Of a DNA stretch of 64,000 nt, positions 43,920 to 55,690 are shown piece after piece (the first letter of the stretch is position 1; each line of letters opens with the position of its first letter). This stretch comes from Plumapathes pennacea (Eukaryota; Cnidaria; Anthozoa; Antipatharia; Myriopathidae): positions 10,588,440 to 10,652,439 of the forward strand of contig OZ038462.1 in assembly GCA_964036295.1 (NCBI GenBank). The letters run 5' to 3'. The translations under genes and the position numbers were made by a program. Below the pieces are notes generated by a model, which saw only the letters and a program-made list of their open reading frames with translations, searched no databases and had not been told where the DNA came from.

Positions 43920-46263
43920 TGTATCACCGCTAAATGTAATAACAACGCTAAATGTAATAATCTGACTCACCGTAAATGTAATAACATTTAACCCTAAATG
44001 TAATACTGGTGATCCACTAACTGATTGATGCGAGTCATGGCCGAAGTTCGTACCACCAAAACTCAAGTGACACAGCATAAATTAAGTAAAAAGTCCCGGA
44101 ATTGTAAACATTTTAATTGTCAGTACAAAACGGTATTTTTGAATTCATATTTGAAAAACAAACAGAAAGAAAAACAAACAAACAAACAAACAGGAGTTTG
44201 ACCTCGAACACTCTTGCAAGTGTTTTGCCTTGTTTTCCCCCCTAGCATATTGCAAGCAAACTAAACGTGTACCTAAAATTCACCCTGTGAGGTCATTGCA
44301 GCACTGGGCTTAAAACTGAATAATTTCAGGTGACATTTTTATTTTGGCTGCCGCGCGAGCGACACGACGCAAGGCCGGATGCACGCTACGAAAGTTTAAT
44401 TAGCCTGGCTGTTGCTCAAACTGAACTTAAAGTGAATGTTTTGTCAATGAAAATTTGTGAGGCAACGCAATTGTTCTTTAAGACCCCAGAAAAAAAGAAG
44501 TCTTCACATGTTTGGTTGTTTACAAATTAGGAGCTTTTGTCTTGTGCGCTGTTGATTTACAACTGACTGACACCTGAACCCGGTCGACGGCGATTTATAG
44601 CGCAGCTGTAATTTCCCGCTTTACTGCAACTTCGATTCTTTAAGAGTAATGAAGAAAAACAAATTCATTGATTGGTACGCCAGTAGGGGTGTGGGGAAAC
44701 TGACACGAGAAGACGACAGAAGCTTCAGGTTAATAGTGATTTTAAGTTTGTTCTGCGAAAATTTCCCACGGCAAGTATTTTGCTCGCGGGGGCCTGGGGC
44801 CCAAGCGAGCTTAAAAACGCAAATTTTTATTTTATTTATTTTTTCCTTTTTGTGGGTCGAGAATCAGCACACGGTGATTGGTTCATATTATCACGTGCTG
44901 GGCGTTGACGTAATTGACTTCGCTAAACAACTCGAGATGTGGCCAGTGAATTGCTCGTTACTTGTGTGTAAAAGTTAACTGCATCCCATCCAAACTCAAC
45001 ACCATTTGGCTCTGTGGAATATACACGGATAAACTGGATTTTCGGGAACGATTTTGGCTCGCGTTCACCGCGGAAGCTTTGAGAATAGCCGTAAACAAAT
45101 ATTTGATGGATACCGCTGTCGCCGATAAATATTTAGTCCCGACGAAACTTCCTGTGGCGACACGAAATACTTTTGGGAAGATAACAGGGCGAAAACAGAA
45201 ACCAAAGCTACGGTGAGCTTTAGCCGTAAAACAATGACGCTTTATGCTTTACTCTGTACATGACATCTGTTGCCTCATAAAATTCTTCTGCGTATCGTAC
45301 ATTGCCTGTTGAAGTGTTTCTTTCATTCGATCATGTAGCCTTTGTTTCGCAATGTTCATTAAATACCAGAAATGAAAAATACACCGAAATAATTCTGAGG
45401 ATTGAGTTTGCAGTCACAAATGGACTGAACACACTGTGAACAAAAGCGCAATAATATTGTAAACATCTCTCGTGTGACATTCCTCGCTTTCAATTTTATA
45501 TTTGTTACAGAGCACGAATACTCGAAAGCCTGATAGAAGAAACGTATTGAGTTAATAAAAGAAAACACATAAGTAGTGAAGCGAAGGCTGGATTAATCGT
45601 GGCCTCTGATTAGAAATAAGAGTCAATGTCAAACTGTCATAATCGATTGTGCATAAAAAGATATGTCACGCATTCTCAAGATGCAGGGTCGCTCAACCTT
45701 TAAGAAGCAAGTGTATGAATGTTGTAATAATAATTTTTAGTTTAATCAAGGTGTCAAAAGAGCAAGGTGTCAAAAGCCAAGTTCTCTATACTGTGTGATA
45801 TTTTTATGGTGAGAAATTGGAAGTCTCTCTTGGGAGTTCCGCTCTTGTCCCCTACTTTCCATTTTATATTCTGGTCTCAACCCAACTCACGCCGCGAGCT
45901 CACTGGCAAGGCCAGTCTAGTTTAAAACTACCAAGTGAAAGAACAAAAAAAAAAGTTAAATTGCGATCCAAAGTCCAGCTCAGCTTTATAATATGCCCAA
46001 CTTAGCAAGTCCGAATTAAATTTATCTTGTTGCCATGGTGACCATCGTATTCGGCCACGTGACGTATGCTGTGTCACTTGAGGTTTGGTGATACCAACTT
46101 CGGCCATGACTCGCATAACTCAGTTAGTGAGACACTTTTATTACATTTAGGGTTAATTGCTATTACATTTACGGTTGACCATTTATTACATTTAGCGTTA
46201 AATTTTATTACATTTACGGTGGGTATTACATTTAGCGTTGTTATTACATTTAGCGGTGATACA
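43920..46263. mobile_element. Long-TIR element with GTGTC target duplication (T4), carrying repeat R4
   Basis: The left end TGTATCACCGCTAAATGTAA is perfectly inverted at 46263. Both borders carry GTGTC (43915-43919 and 46264-46268), fitting a 5-bp target duplication in a copy of 'agtcgtgtcagcatgacg' (compare 43122-43138). The inverted arms extend to about 180-200 bp (43920-44095 and about 46060-46263) and hold repeated GCTAAATGTAATAA units and a 'gcgagtcatggccgaagtt' block. Repeat R4 (44782-45925) lies within. The frame 44649-44978 and others have no transposase motif. Superfamily not assigned. Confidence 0.75.
44782..45925 (+). repeat. Interspersed repeat R4, simple copy
   Basis: Matches 21209-22985 end to end but without the internal tandem duplication. 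It starts with the hairpin GCTCGCGGGGGCCTGGGGCC...AGCGAGCTT and ends with 'cactggcaaggccagtctag'. A third, partial and reversed copy lies at 62670-62905. Confidence 0.75.
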
Positions 46264-46329
46264 GTGTCAACATGACGTGTCCCAACTGAGAAATACCTGA
46301 ATAAATTACAACTTGCAAAAACACTTACT

Positions 46330-46856
46330 CGTATTTTACGGGAGTCCCGCTAGTTTACATAGACTTTACACAATATGTAAAACCTATTTTGGGGGAGTTT
46401 ACACAGCATGTAAATATGAATTTACACCCATGAAGTGCGGATATTTACATGCATTTTACGCAGTATAAAAACCCTGTTTTGGGGATATTTACATAACATG
46501 TAAATTATAATTCACAACTATGAACGGTTATTTACATAAAATTTCCACAGTATGCAAAATCTGTTTTAGGGGGAATTTACATAACATGTAAACTATGATT
46601 TACAACCAAAAGGGGTTGTTTACAGACTTTCTACACAGTTTGTAAGTACGTGTGGAATTAACTGTGGTATTTTTGCTTTTTACATGCAATCTACACACAA
46701 CTTACACAGTTTACAGAATGTGCAAATTTTGTTTTAAATTTACATATTGTGTAAATGGGTAAACAGCATGTAAATTTTACCTTAACAAGCAAGAAATGGG
46801 TTATTTACAAACATTTTGTACAATATGTAAAAGAATAAAAAATTTACAGTGATATG
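46330..46856. mobile_element. Right part of a TTTACAC element (T3), degenerate end
   Basis: From 'tattttacgggagtcccgct' the sequence follows 43190-43703 with the same series of TTTACATGTAAAT-type words. The right TIR is decayed (TAAAAGAATAAAAAATTTACAGTG). Together with 43812-43919, which matches 43022-43130, it forms one T element interrupted by T4. Confidence 0.6.
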
Positions 46857-47165
46857 TAAAGCAGAAAAAAGTTTTGTACAAGCAAACACACACTTAATTA
46901 ACAAACTTTGATCCATTTTATCAATACATGTGTAATGGACATACATAGTTGTTTGGGATTGCATTGTGGGATCCTGATGTAAAAATAACAGAACCCAGGC
47001 TTCAATATTTCATGTGTACATCAGAGGCCTGATAACGTCTTTCATTGTATTTCCAAGTGCGATTGAACTTGACACGATTTCAACACTGTCCAAAATAACA
47101 AATGCAGTATTGTTGCAATGTTTTTCCAAACTCAGTTTTACTTTTCAAATGTTTTTATACTTTAG

Positions 47166-47471
47166 GTACTCTGACAGCCCTCCCTTATCAGAGTCTTGGC
47201 TGCTTTCAAGACACCGGTAATCGAGCCATTCCAACCTTGGAGGGTCAGGACGCACTGCTTGATGGGAGTTACACAGCACGAGTAAATGCCATCGGAAAGT
47301 GTTACCAAGCGGCAAAGAAACGTGGATTTAAAGTATTTGCTATTCAAAATGGCGGTTGGTGTGCATCTTCTGAAACAGCTGAACTGACTTATAACAAATA
47401 CGGAGTGTCGAGCGGTTGTGGGTCTGACGGCGAAGGAGGAGGCTGGGCCAATCATGTGTACGAAATCCAAG
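47166..47471 (+). CDS. Module exon 5, four-cysteine WSC-like module
   Basis: 306 nt, phase 1-1, all four cysteines, good acceptor TTTAG and donor AAG|GTAAGT. It differs from module 4 mainly by AIQNG and NHVYEI. A short piece of a T-element left end follows in the intron at 47490-47610. Confidence 0.7.
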
Positions 47472-47489
47472 GTAAGTAGCACTCTGTCT

Positions 47490-47610
47490 AGCTAATACAC
47501 TGGAAAGTTCTATCCTCTAACATACTGTGTAAATAACGTAAAAAGGTTATGTAAATCATAGTTAACATACAATTTACGCTACGTGTAAACACATTTGTAC
47601 GTAGTGAAAA
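47490..47610. mobile_element. Truncated left end of a TTTACAC element
   Basis: CACTGGAAAGTTCTATCCTC begins near 47491 and is followed by the usual ACATACTGTGTAAATAACG and TACGTGTAAACAC words. It breaks off near 47610 into module-intron sequence. Confidence 0.6.
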
Positions 47611-47661
47611 TTTTGTACACTCTGTCTAAGCTAAAATATTACCAGAAGAAGAAATTTTATA

Positions 47662-47663
47662 CA

Positions 47664-47702
<39 letters not shown>
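47662..47702 (+). repeat. (CA)n microsatellite in the module intron
   Basis: About 20 CA units. The same intron position in the other units holds only 4-6 CA, so the run expanded in this copy. Confidence 0.85.
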
Positions 47703-47979
47703 AATTAACAAACTTTGATCAATGTTGTGAATACATGTGTAATGGACGTACATTTAGTTGTTTGGGAATGAATTCTGGGATCCTGATGTGAAAATAACGG
47801 AACCAAAGCTTCAGTATTTCATGTGTACATCAGAGGCTTGTTAACGTCTTTTATTGTATTTCCAATTGCTACTGAACTTGACACGATTCGAGCACTGCCC
47901 AAAATAACAAAGGCATGCATTATTGTTGCATTGTTTTTCCAAACTCAGTTTTACTTTTCAAATGTGCTTATACATTTAG

Positions 47980-48285
47980 GTGCTCTGACAGCCCTGCCCT
48001 ATCAGAGTCTTGGCTGCTTTCAAGACACCGGTAATCGAGCCATTCCAACCTTGGAGGGTCAGGACGCACTGCTTGATGGGAGTTACACAGCACGAGTAAA
48101 TGCCATCGGAAAGTGTTACCAAGCGGCAAAGAAACGTGGATTTGAAGTATTTGCTGTTCAAGATGGCGGTTGGTGTGCATCTTCTGAAACAGCTGAACTG
48201 ACTTATAACAAATACGGAGTGTCGAGCGGTTGTGGGTCTGACGGCGAAGGAGGAGGCTTGGCCAATCATGTGTACAAAATCCAAG
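47980..48285 (+). CDS. Module exon 6, four-cysteine WSC-like module
   Basis: 306 nt, phase 1 start, all four cysteines. The last part reads GGLANHVYKIQ (Leu replacing the conserved Trp) and the donor is GTACCT instead of GTAAGT, so splicing may be weak. Confidence 0.6.
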
Positions 48286-48602
48286 GTACCTAGCAGCGAT
48301 TTAAAGTATTTGCTATCCAAATTGGCGGTTGGTGTGCATCTGCTAAAACAGCTGAGCTGACTTATAACAAATACGGAGTGTCCAGCGGTTGTGGGTCTGA
48401 CGGCGAAGCAGGAGGCTGGGCCAATCATGTGTACAAAATCCAAGGTACCTAGCAGCGATTTAAAGTATTTGCTATCCAAATTGGCGGTTGGTGTGCATCT
48501 GCTAAAACAGCTGAGCTGACTTATAACAAATACGGAGTGTCCAGCGGTTGTGGGTCTGACGGCGAAGGAGGAGGCTAGGCCAAACAAGTGTACGAAATTT
48601 AA
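48286..48602 (+). pseudogene. Two tandem partial modules (159-bp direct repeat)
   Basis: AGCAGCGATTTAAAGTATTT starts at 48292 and again at 48451. Each 159-bp unit holds only the second half of a module (from about residue 54) and the following donor region. In the second unit Trp 94 is replaced by a stop (GGCTAG). They lack acceptors and the first two cysteines, so they are fragments made by local duplication. Confidence 0.75.
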
Positions 48603-48803
48603 GAGAAGTAGCAGCGATTTTATTTAATATTAAAGTTTGGTACATTCTATCTACCTAATATTTAAAGCAGAACAAGGAATTTTGAACAAGCACAGACAAC
48701 ATACTTTGATCACCTTTATGAAAACATGTGTATTGAACATACATAGTTGTTTGGGAATTTATCCTGGGATCCTGATGTGAAAATAGAGGAACCCAGTTTT
48801 CAT

Positions 48804-49638
48804 CTGTTTTCGGAATCGTTTTCTAGATGAGCAGGATGCATTTGTTACCCTTGCAGTATTTATCGGATTATTTGATATTGATGCTGCAGTAGCTGTACTG
48901 CATAAAGGAAAGCTTGCAGGCAGTAGATTATTAGAAGTACTTGAAAAAGAATTTCTTATAGCACCTGATACGGTCAGAAAATTTTACTCGATTCGTCCAT
49001 TATTACAGTCTTTTGGTGCGGTCATTGGGATAAATAACATGCGAATCATTTACAAGGATGCCAACGTTCCCTTGTCGAGTTTCTATTTAGGTATTTTGAA
49101 AGAACTGAATCAGCAGTTGTCTACTGGAAAGATATTACCAGGATGTGGAGAATTCTCAAGAGCACAGAAAAAGGTACTTCAAGTATTAGAACAAACTTTA
49201 TCGATGCAAATGAAGTAACAGGGGGAACACCTGGACACCGCAAAGTCGCTTCATAAGATTGGCGTTACACTAAGCAGCTTAGGTGACTACCAGAATGCAG
49301 TGAACTACCTAAAACAAGCTTTAACGATACGACAGAAATTTCTGGGGGAACACGTGGACACAGCATGCTATTGGCGTCGCACTGAACATATTTGACGAAC
49401 GGAATGCTTTGAAGTACCTAAAACAAGCTTCAGTGGTGCGACAAGAATCACTTGGGGAACACGTAGACACAGCAATGCCATTAGATTGTGTTGGCAACAC
49501 ACTACACAGGTTAGGTGACTAGGAAGCACTCAAATCCCAAAAAGAAGCTTTAAAGATGCAAGAGAGATTACTGGGGGAACACGAGGACACAGCAATGACA
49601 TTCCTACTATCGGCGTCACACAACACAGTTCAGGTGAC
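48804..49638 (+). pseudogene. NB-ARC end and TPR fragment of the broken locus
   Basis: From 'ctgttttcggaatc' the sequence follows the intact gene from about 57890 to 58740: the end of NB-ARC, the winged region (VLHKGKLAG..), the RPLLQSFGAV box, then four TPR units containing GEHLDTAKSLHKIGVTLSSL and similar. A TAA replaces the Gln codon in 'atgaagtaacaggggg' (near 49215), a deletion shifts the frame in the second TPR, and later units contain stops. It overlaps by about 60 bp with the end of the fragment at 36841-37490, so the two are not halves of one cut gene. Confidence 0.8.
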
Positions 49639-51400
49639 AATTTGCTAGTTTATGATAGTTGATGATAGTTTATGATAGTGCTATCCTGGCTTTTAACGTC
49701 TGAAAATGAGGCTATGATAATGCATGATAGGTCGTGTTCAAACGGGCGTGAGAGTTCGAACTATCATCGAATATCATTGACCACCGTTTGGGATTTTACA
49801 ATAAGCCAGCTACGCTCTATGCATGACCAAAAACAAATTCACAAACATGACAGTTTATTATATTATTATTTTGAGCTGATCGACACACAAGGAGCAAACA
49901 CAGCTTGCCAAAATATTTCAAGTGGTTGTGTAAATTTTTGAGGGGTAAACCAGATTTTGACTCCCTATTAGTGTCGTAAAGCACACTCCAGCCAAACAAA
50001 CTTGTTTCTCGTGTTCTTCGAAAGGTGATGAAAAGGATTCACCGTAATGTTCCCGTCGATTTTTCAGTTATATAATTGACATTCTGCTTCCCTTCGACAG
50101 ATATCAGCGACAAAACCCGATCGAGCCAATTCTGTAAGCAAACAACTCTGACATACCACAGCTGATCTGCATCCTGCAATTATGTCATGAAATCATGTGT
50201 GAACAAACACATCAGAGACCGCAAGAAACTTTAAACTGAATATCCTTTACCTTTGATTAAACACATGTCACGGTCACACCATACAGCTGTGTTCTTTCTT
50301 TCGTGAACGGAGCGTATATTCGGTGTTCTTTCTTTTTTGAGTGGAGCGTATAATTGTAAATGTGTCTGAAAATGTTGCTCTAAATGTGAATTTGTGTCGC
50401 CTGTCTGCCAGATGCTGCGGCAATATGTAGATCGGGCATAAAAATAACAAACACGTTTTGTCCATCGGTCCGAGTTTTGGGATATTTAGCATGGGCCCTT
50501 TCACTCCCAAGACTTCTCAATTTTCCCCTCCAGTCTCTCACTACTGAGATACACCATACAGTATAGAAAATAGCTTGCTCAGATAATAAACTATCAGTTG
50601 TCATCTTTTATGCATGTTCTTATTAAATAGTAGAGAGAATCTGTGCTTGAACTTTGGAATCAAAGGGTTAATTGGGAAGCTTAACAATCACGAACTATGG
50701 GTTACGAGCAGCTGTATTTACTTGGCCTGCCGAAGGCGGGGCCAAGTTTTAAAATGCAAAAGTTTTACTTGGGGTCGAGAATTGGCACACGCTGATTGGT
50801 TGGGGCGCTCGTTAGTGACGTCATTTTCTCTATGAATACTGCCATGAGTTCATGAGTACAAATATGAATGATGTATTGAAATCAGTGAAACATGTAATGG
50901 AATTGCACAACTGCATAACTTTGCAATGTACAGAAATGTTGTACGATGAAGGAGCCGCTTCCCAGAACGGTGAGAACGTGAAGACAATCCGAATCTGAAC
51001 GAAGAGCTGGAGAATCTTGAGTTACGACATGGGGGAAGGAACGTTGCCGCTTGGCCGGATAGGCTTCACAAATTTTGTCCAACCGTTTAACTTGAAGGTA
51101 TTTTTGTGTTCTTAGTTTTTTACTCCGTATTGTTCGCTTCGATACAATTAAAGAGTTGTACTTTGCTGCGTGTTTCTGTCACCATAGCTTGGCTGACTGC
51201 CATGAACTGAAACCACTATTGGAAGAAATAGTGGCGTTGTTGTTTCACAGCTATGGTATTCCTCATGAAGAAGCGGTCTTTGGTACTATCTTGCTTTGAG
51301 CAATTTCATTTATCTAGCTCGAGTTACATTTTTCCCTCTGCTATATGGTTCTAAAGGTTCTAAAGGTTTTTATTTCCACTTATTTTTAGGGTATTTGTTT
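49639..51400. other. Intergenic DNA with small repeats, no gene seen
   Basis: 49645-49790 is rich in ATGATAGT and ACTATCAT words in both orientations. 'ttctttctttcgtgaacgga...gcgtat' is duplicated at 50293-50350. 50730-50830 resembles the start of repeat R4 ('ggggtcgagaattggcacac..tgattggtt'). No coding region is supported. Confidence 0.4.
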
Positions 51401-51419
51401 ACAGAAACGATAATTCTAA

Positions 51420-52063
51420 GTCGATGATAAGTGGAGGAAGCATGCTACAACCCATTATGGGTTTTTGGGCGCATGCTCCCTCGTACAAATTTTAATTACT
51501 AATGGCGTAGGTTACAAAATGAAATAAATAGGGTAATAAAGGTCTATACAATGAAGTAACACGTATTTAGTAGGTAATAGGATCTGTAAGTTAACAGGAC
51601 TGAATATGTAGCTTTATAGGTATCGAAGAAATTGTATACATAGGCTATGGATATAGCTCTAGCTCTGCGTTGTCTGAGAGATAATGTGCTTCTTATAAAG
51701 ACGTTTAAAAACTTTTAGCGAAATACAGTTCTTTAAACCTATTGGAACAGAATTCCATATTTTCGCAGAAGCGTATTTAATGCCAAATTTTCCATAGTTC
51801 AAATTTTGAAACGGTAAGTAAAAATTCTTGTTTGATTTGGACCGAGTGCCGTAAGTATGAAGTGAGGTGAGATCCGTAAAATAACTGGAAAAAATGTCGG
51901 GCAGCTGATCTGCAGAGTATCGAAAAGCCAATTCTCCAAGTTGGAAATCAACAATTTCATAGATGTTTAGAACTTCTAGTTTCTTAAAAATTGGTTTGCT
52001 CGCAGATCTCCTCTCACTGAAAGTATGCCAACACGACGTCTCCCCAGCGCGTTCGCGAAGCAT
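51420..52063 (-). pseudogene. LINE reverse transcriptase C-terminal fragment
   Basis: The minus strand encodes KPIFKKLEVLNIYEIVDFQL, then a region with HTYGTRSKSNKNFYLPFQNL, GKFGIKYASAKIWNSVPIGL and LKVFKRLYKKHI. The order 'LNI..L - HxYxTR - G..s..yxga.iWN.lP - FK..LK' is the extreme C-terminus of LINE reverse transcriptases. The AT-rich sequence 51420-51650 may be its 3' tail. Confidence 0.7.
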
Positions 52064-52719
52064 GTTTGTCCGCGTAAATAATGATAATACCTAAAAGTAA
52101 CCCGGTGACACACGATCGGGCATGGGAAACTTTTCTTCTGAATCATTGAAACTCTACAAGCAGAGTTTGACTTCTTCAATCACTCAGATATCCATGTCGA
52201 AGGCTGCTTTTGGAACAGAGGCAAAAAAACAACCGGAAACGCGAGCGGTACGCACTTATTTGTTTTTCAAGAGAAACCAATCCCTTAAAATCCCTGATAA
52301 ACAGAAGTTCGTGTGGCGCCTTTACTGTTGTGTAAAACACTGCACGTTACTGCATTACTTAGCTCACGGTTTCGTTTCGCGCACCTTCAATTTTTTCTCG
52401 TATGTTAGATCTCAAAGCGACACTACCAATATATACCACTCCTTTTTAAGGCATATCCCAACTGTGTCATTGTTTTTGAACACTGACACATTTTTTAAAC
52501 ACATTTTAATTTTAAAAGATGCTTAAAGTTAACCTTCATGACCTCACTCTAGTGCTCGTCTTTGCAACTCAAGCTACTTCATTCGGTTACACACACAACT
52601 CCTCAAGGTTGTGGATATCAGATTGTTCGTATATTTCTGTAAAGTTTTGTTCATTAGTTCAGAGGATGAACAAACCAACCCAAGCCAAAACAAGAAATTG
52701 ACGCACAATTGAAACAGCT

Positions 52720-53870
52720 CTAGTTCCTGTGTGACGTTTTCTGTTCTCGAATATGATACTGGGCACTAATATCAATTTCACGTGATCCTGTGTGAAACCG
52801 AAAACGACGGACAGTTATGAGTCAGTCTTTCCAACTGTACTGGAAGCTTTAGGGGTGAAAAATCAAACAATTTGCTCTGGAATCGCTACAGCGACAAGTA
52901 AATACACACAAAAATAAGGTACGTAAGTTTCAGCTTTAATATTTTTGTGAGAGTCGAGTTTCACGATCAACAAAGATCCCCCGTGCATTTCCTTTCTAAA
53001 ATACGCAACATGCGTGTCGCCCTGTGCCAAACCCACGAAATTTTCCCGCCCCTAATCAGTTCGTGCTTTCTATTCGACGCTATAATCTTAATTTGTGTCG
53101 ATCTCATAAACAGGTCAGTCCTCTGTCAAGTCAAGGCCATTACAACGCCACAGGGTTTCGCACATCTAGTTCCACTCAGTTCTGGTGTTGAAGTTCTCCA
53201 CCGCAAAGGTATTGGTTCTTTGGAGTTCTCATCAGTCTATTCTGCCAGTTGTAATCTCAGCGAGCGTGTCGGGTTAAACTGGTTTGTGTATTGCCGTTCT
53301 TTTTGTGACAAATTCACGGGAATTCAAGAATATATTACAATAGTACAGTACATTCAAGAATATACTACAAACTGAAGGAATGATGATTTTTGCATGACCT
53401 TCCTGTAGATCCTTTCCTGATACACGTCTGATCACGACTAGCAAGCTGTTGTCGCAAGAGCGAATACTGAGAATGATGTAAATAATCACTGCCTTTGCTG
53501 AGCGGAAATTCCAAAAATACCAGTCGTGACCCAAACGGCTATAATGACTATTAACTAGTAAAACATATAACACCGACAAGCAAAATATTAAAATAACAGT
53601 GCTATAAGCACACTATTCACGAAAATAACTATATCCTTGCTCAAATCCGTGCGAGTCACTACGAAAACTAAATACACTTTTGTATTATCAGAAATAGAAG
53701 TGAATAAGATAAGAACTGTAAACGCCTCTCCCCCCCACCCCCCCCCCCCCCCCCCCCTCCCCTCCTCCGATGATACCCTCAAACCCTGACTCTGCTCAAG
53801 ACACAAATTTTGTAAATTTCACTATCCTGTCTAAAACAAAGTGCTTCAAATTTCGACCCCAAAATGCGGG
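52720..53870 (+). repeat. Interspersed repeat R3, further copy
   Basis: Matches 19885-20830 for its first 850 bp, then 24120-24380 ('acaccgacaagcaaa.tttaaaataacag' and 'aagacacaaattttgtaa'). It holds a poly-C tract of about 30 at 53727-53758. No protein is encoded. Confidence 0.6.
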
Positions 53871-54115
53871 GTGGGGGGCTCTCGTAGATAAGCCCATTTG
53901 AGAATTCTGAGTCACCTTGTTTGGAACTACCATGCACGAAATGATGTTTCAGGTAATCTAGACTTCGAAATTATATTAATGTATGTAGATGATTATTAAT
54001 CAGTTCCTCACTTGCGACTATCGCTTCTTTTTACTGACCTTCAAAAAGAAAAGGAACAAAACAAGACATGATATATTTTTTTTCCTTCAAGGTGATCATA
54101 TATTAATCAAAGAAA

Positions 54116-54394
54116 ATGAGCAATGCAGAAGCTGTTCCAAGCATTAAAGACTTCAATAAATTGTCAGTAAAGATAGCTGAATACTGGTATGCGTTGGGCA
54201 CTGAATTGGGTGTTCCTGGTGACCGCTTAACAAATATCGACATTAACACCCAGCTATACCGTACTCATGAAACACGGGCGTTTCAAATGCTGAAAACTTG
54301 GGGAGAGCAAGGAGGTGCTTCATACAGGAAAATGGCAGATGCTCTAAGAGAACTTGATAAAGTCGGGCTTGCAAACAGCATTTGTCCACCAGTG
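54116..54394 (+). CDS. First death-domain exon of the intact NLR-like gene
   Basis: The ATG at 54116 opens 93 residues: MSNAEAVPSIKDFNKLSVKI, then AEYWYALGTELGVPGDRLTN, the turn IDINTQLYRTHE, AFQMLKTWGEQGGASYRK and a final helix with ALRELDKVGLANSI. This is a complete death domain with the W-LG-LGV and A-ML-W-G signatures. A donor GTG|GTAAGC follows at phase 0. A pyrimidine tract and CAAG at 54082-54091 could be an acceptor for a 5' UTR. The next recognised exon (55691) needs phase 1, so a small exon between them is not identified, or this exon belongs to another splice form. The upstream flank (53875-53975) resembles that of the broken locus (33550-33650). Confidence 0.7.
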
Positions 54395-55690
54395 GTAAGC
54401 CAACTGCCGTTTAATTAAAAAAAAACATATATTTATTTTATATCTATATTACAAACTTACTACAATATGGTAGACACACTCGATTTTCAACTATATGCAT
54501 AATTAATTCTCAATTGCTCCTTTCCTGAGCAGGTTTCTAGTTGTAATTTCCTGGGTTTGAAATTTGTTTCAACTGTTTTAATAGAGCTGTAGCTTGACGT
54601 TGTAAACTCAAAATCAATTCATGAAAAGGGTGAGGATATACAAACAGTATGGGTGCCAAACTTCAGCAGATAAGAATTGTTTTAATTAATTATTAGCTGT
54701 ATCGCTCATTTGTTGGCTTTTAGCATACGTTGCAATACTATTGGGTGAACTGTATAACATTCATGTCCTTGATTTCACAATTCTTTGCGCCGTTGTTATT
54801 TTTTCAGTTGACTTATAAACACGATATTATTTATATGTTTTAGTGATTGACAAAGTTTATTTTTGTACAATAATCCTTACGACAACAAGGAGGACGACAG
54901 CCACACTGATGCAAGAAAGGGTAAGGAGGAAATCATATTCCTTTTATTCTCCACACAAACAAACTACAAGGTTTGGATCAAAGACAACCTAACAAGCTTG
55001 TTCTCGATCAAAACATATTAGCAAAAAGTCGTGTAATGTTTTAGGTTTGCGAAGATGCCACTTACCTAATCCACGTTTAGCTTTGTCGGGCTTTGAACTG
55101 AACCTGGTCCAGAAATAAAAGTGTGGGAAAACAAGTTCGGATTAAACATCATTGATTAATAGCTATTCAACATTATTTGCCTATTATCAGTCTAGTTCAA
55201 CGTTTAGTCTGGTAATTTCGACTCAGTTTGCAACCAAACAGTGCTAATCAACTTCTAACAATCCAGGGGCCAATTCAAGAAACATTTACACGTGTACTAC
55301 AAGTTGGATATTATTCAAACACTCCTAAAGAGATTTCAATCGGACAAAGGTTTGCAAACATTACAGATACAGTCTCAACTGTATACCTGGAACTAATTTG
55401 GTCATGGTATTGGATTAAAGTGTGTTTTAACGTGTGGTGAAATTGGCCCAACTTGTAAATGCTTTATTGAATTGGCCCCAGCTGATGGGCCAAGGCAAAA
55501 TTTGAACCTAGAAAACCCTCTAGAGGTACAGGTAGATCTTTCAATTATGTAGGTTCCTGAGGACCACTTGGTAAGTACGGAATCAACTTTCAACTATACG
55601 TGCTGCACTACATATAATTATGCTACACACATTTAGCACATGTGAACTACATTATTGGCAATAAATTATTTTTCGTTTTGATTTCAACAG
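54395..55690 (+). other. Intron of the NLR-like gene, possible unseen exon
   Basis: A donor-like GGTAAGG near 54918 follows an open stretch (YDNKEDDSHTDARKG in one frame), but no acceptor of fitting phase precedes it. 55100-55600 holds nothing recognisable. Confidence 0.35.

Noticed and set aside
47976-48587. 203-residue open frame antisense to the module exons
   Set aside because: It mirrors the sense exons and repeats with them. Every module copy gives a similar antisense frame because sense codon use happens to avoid antisense stops.
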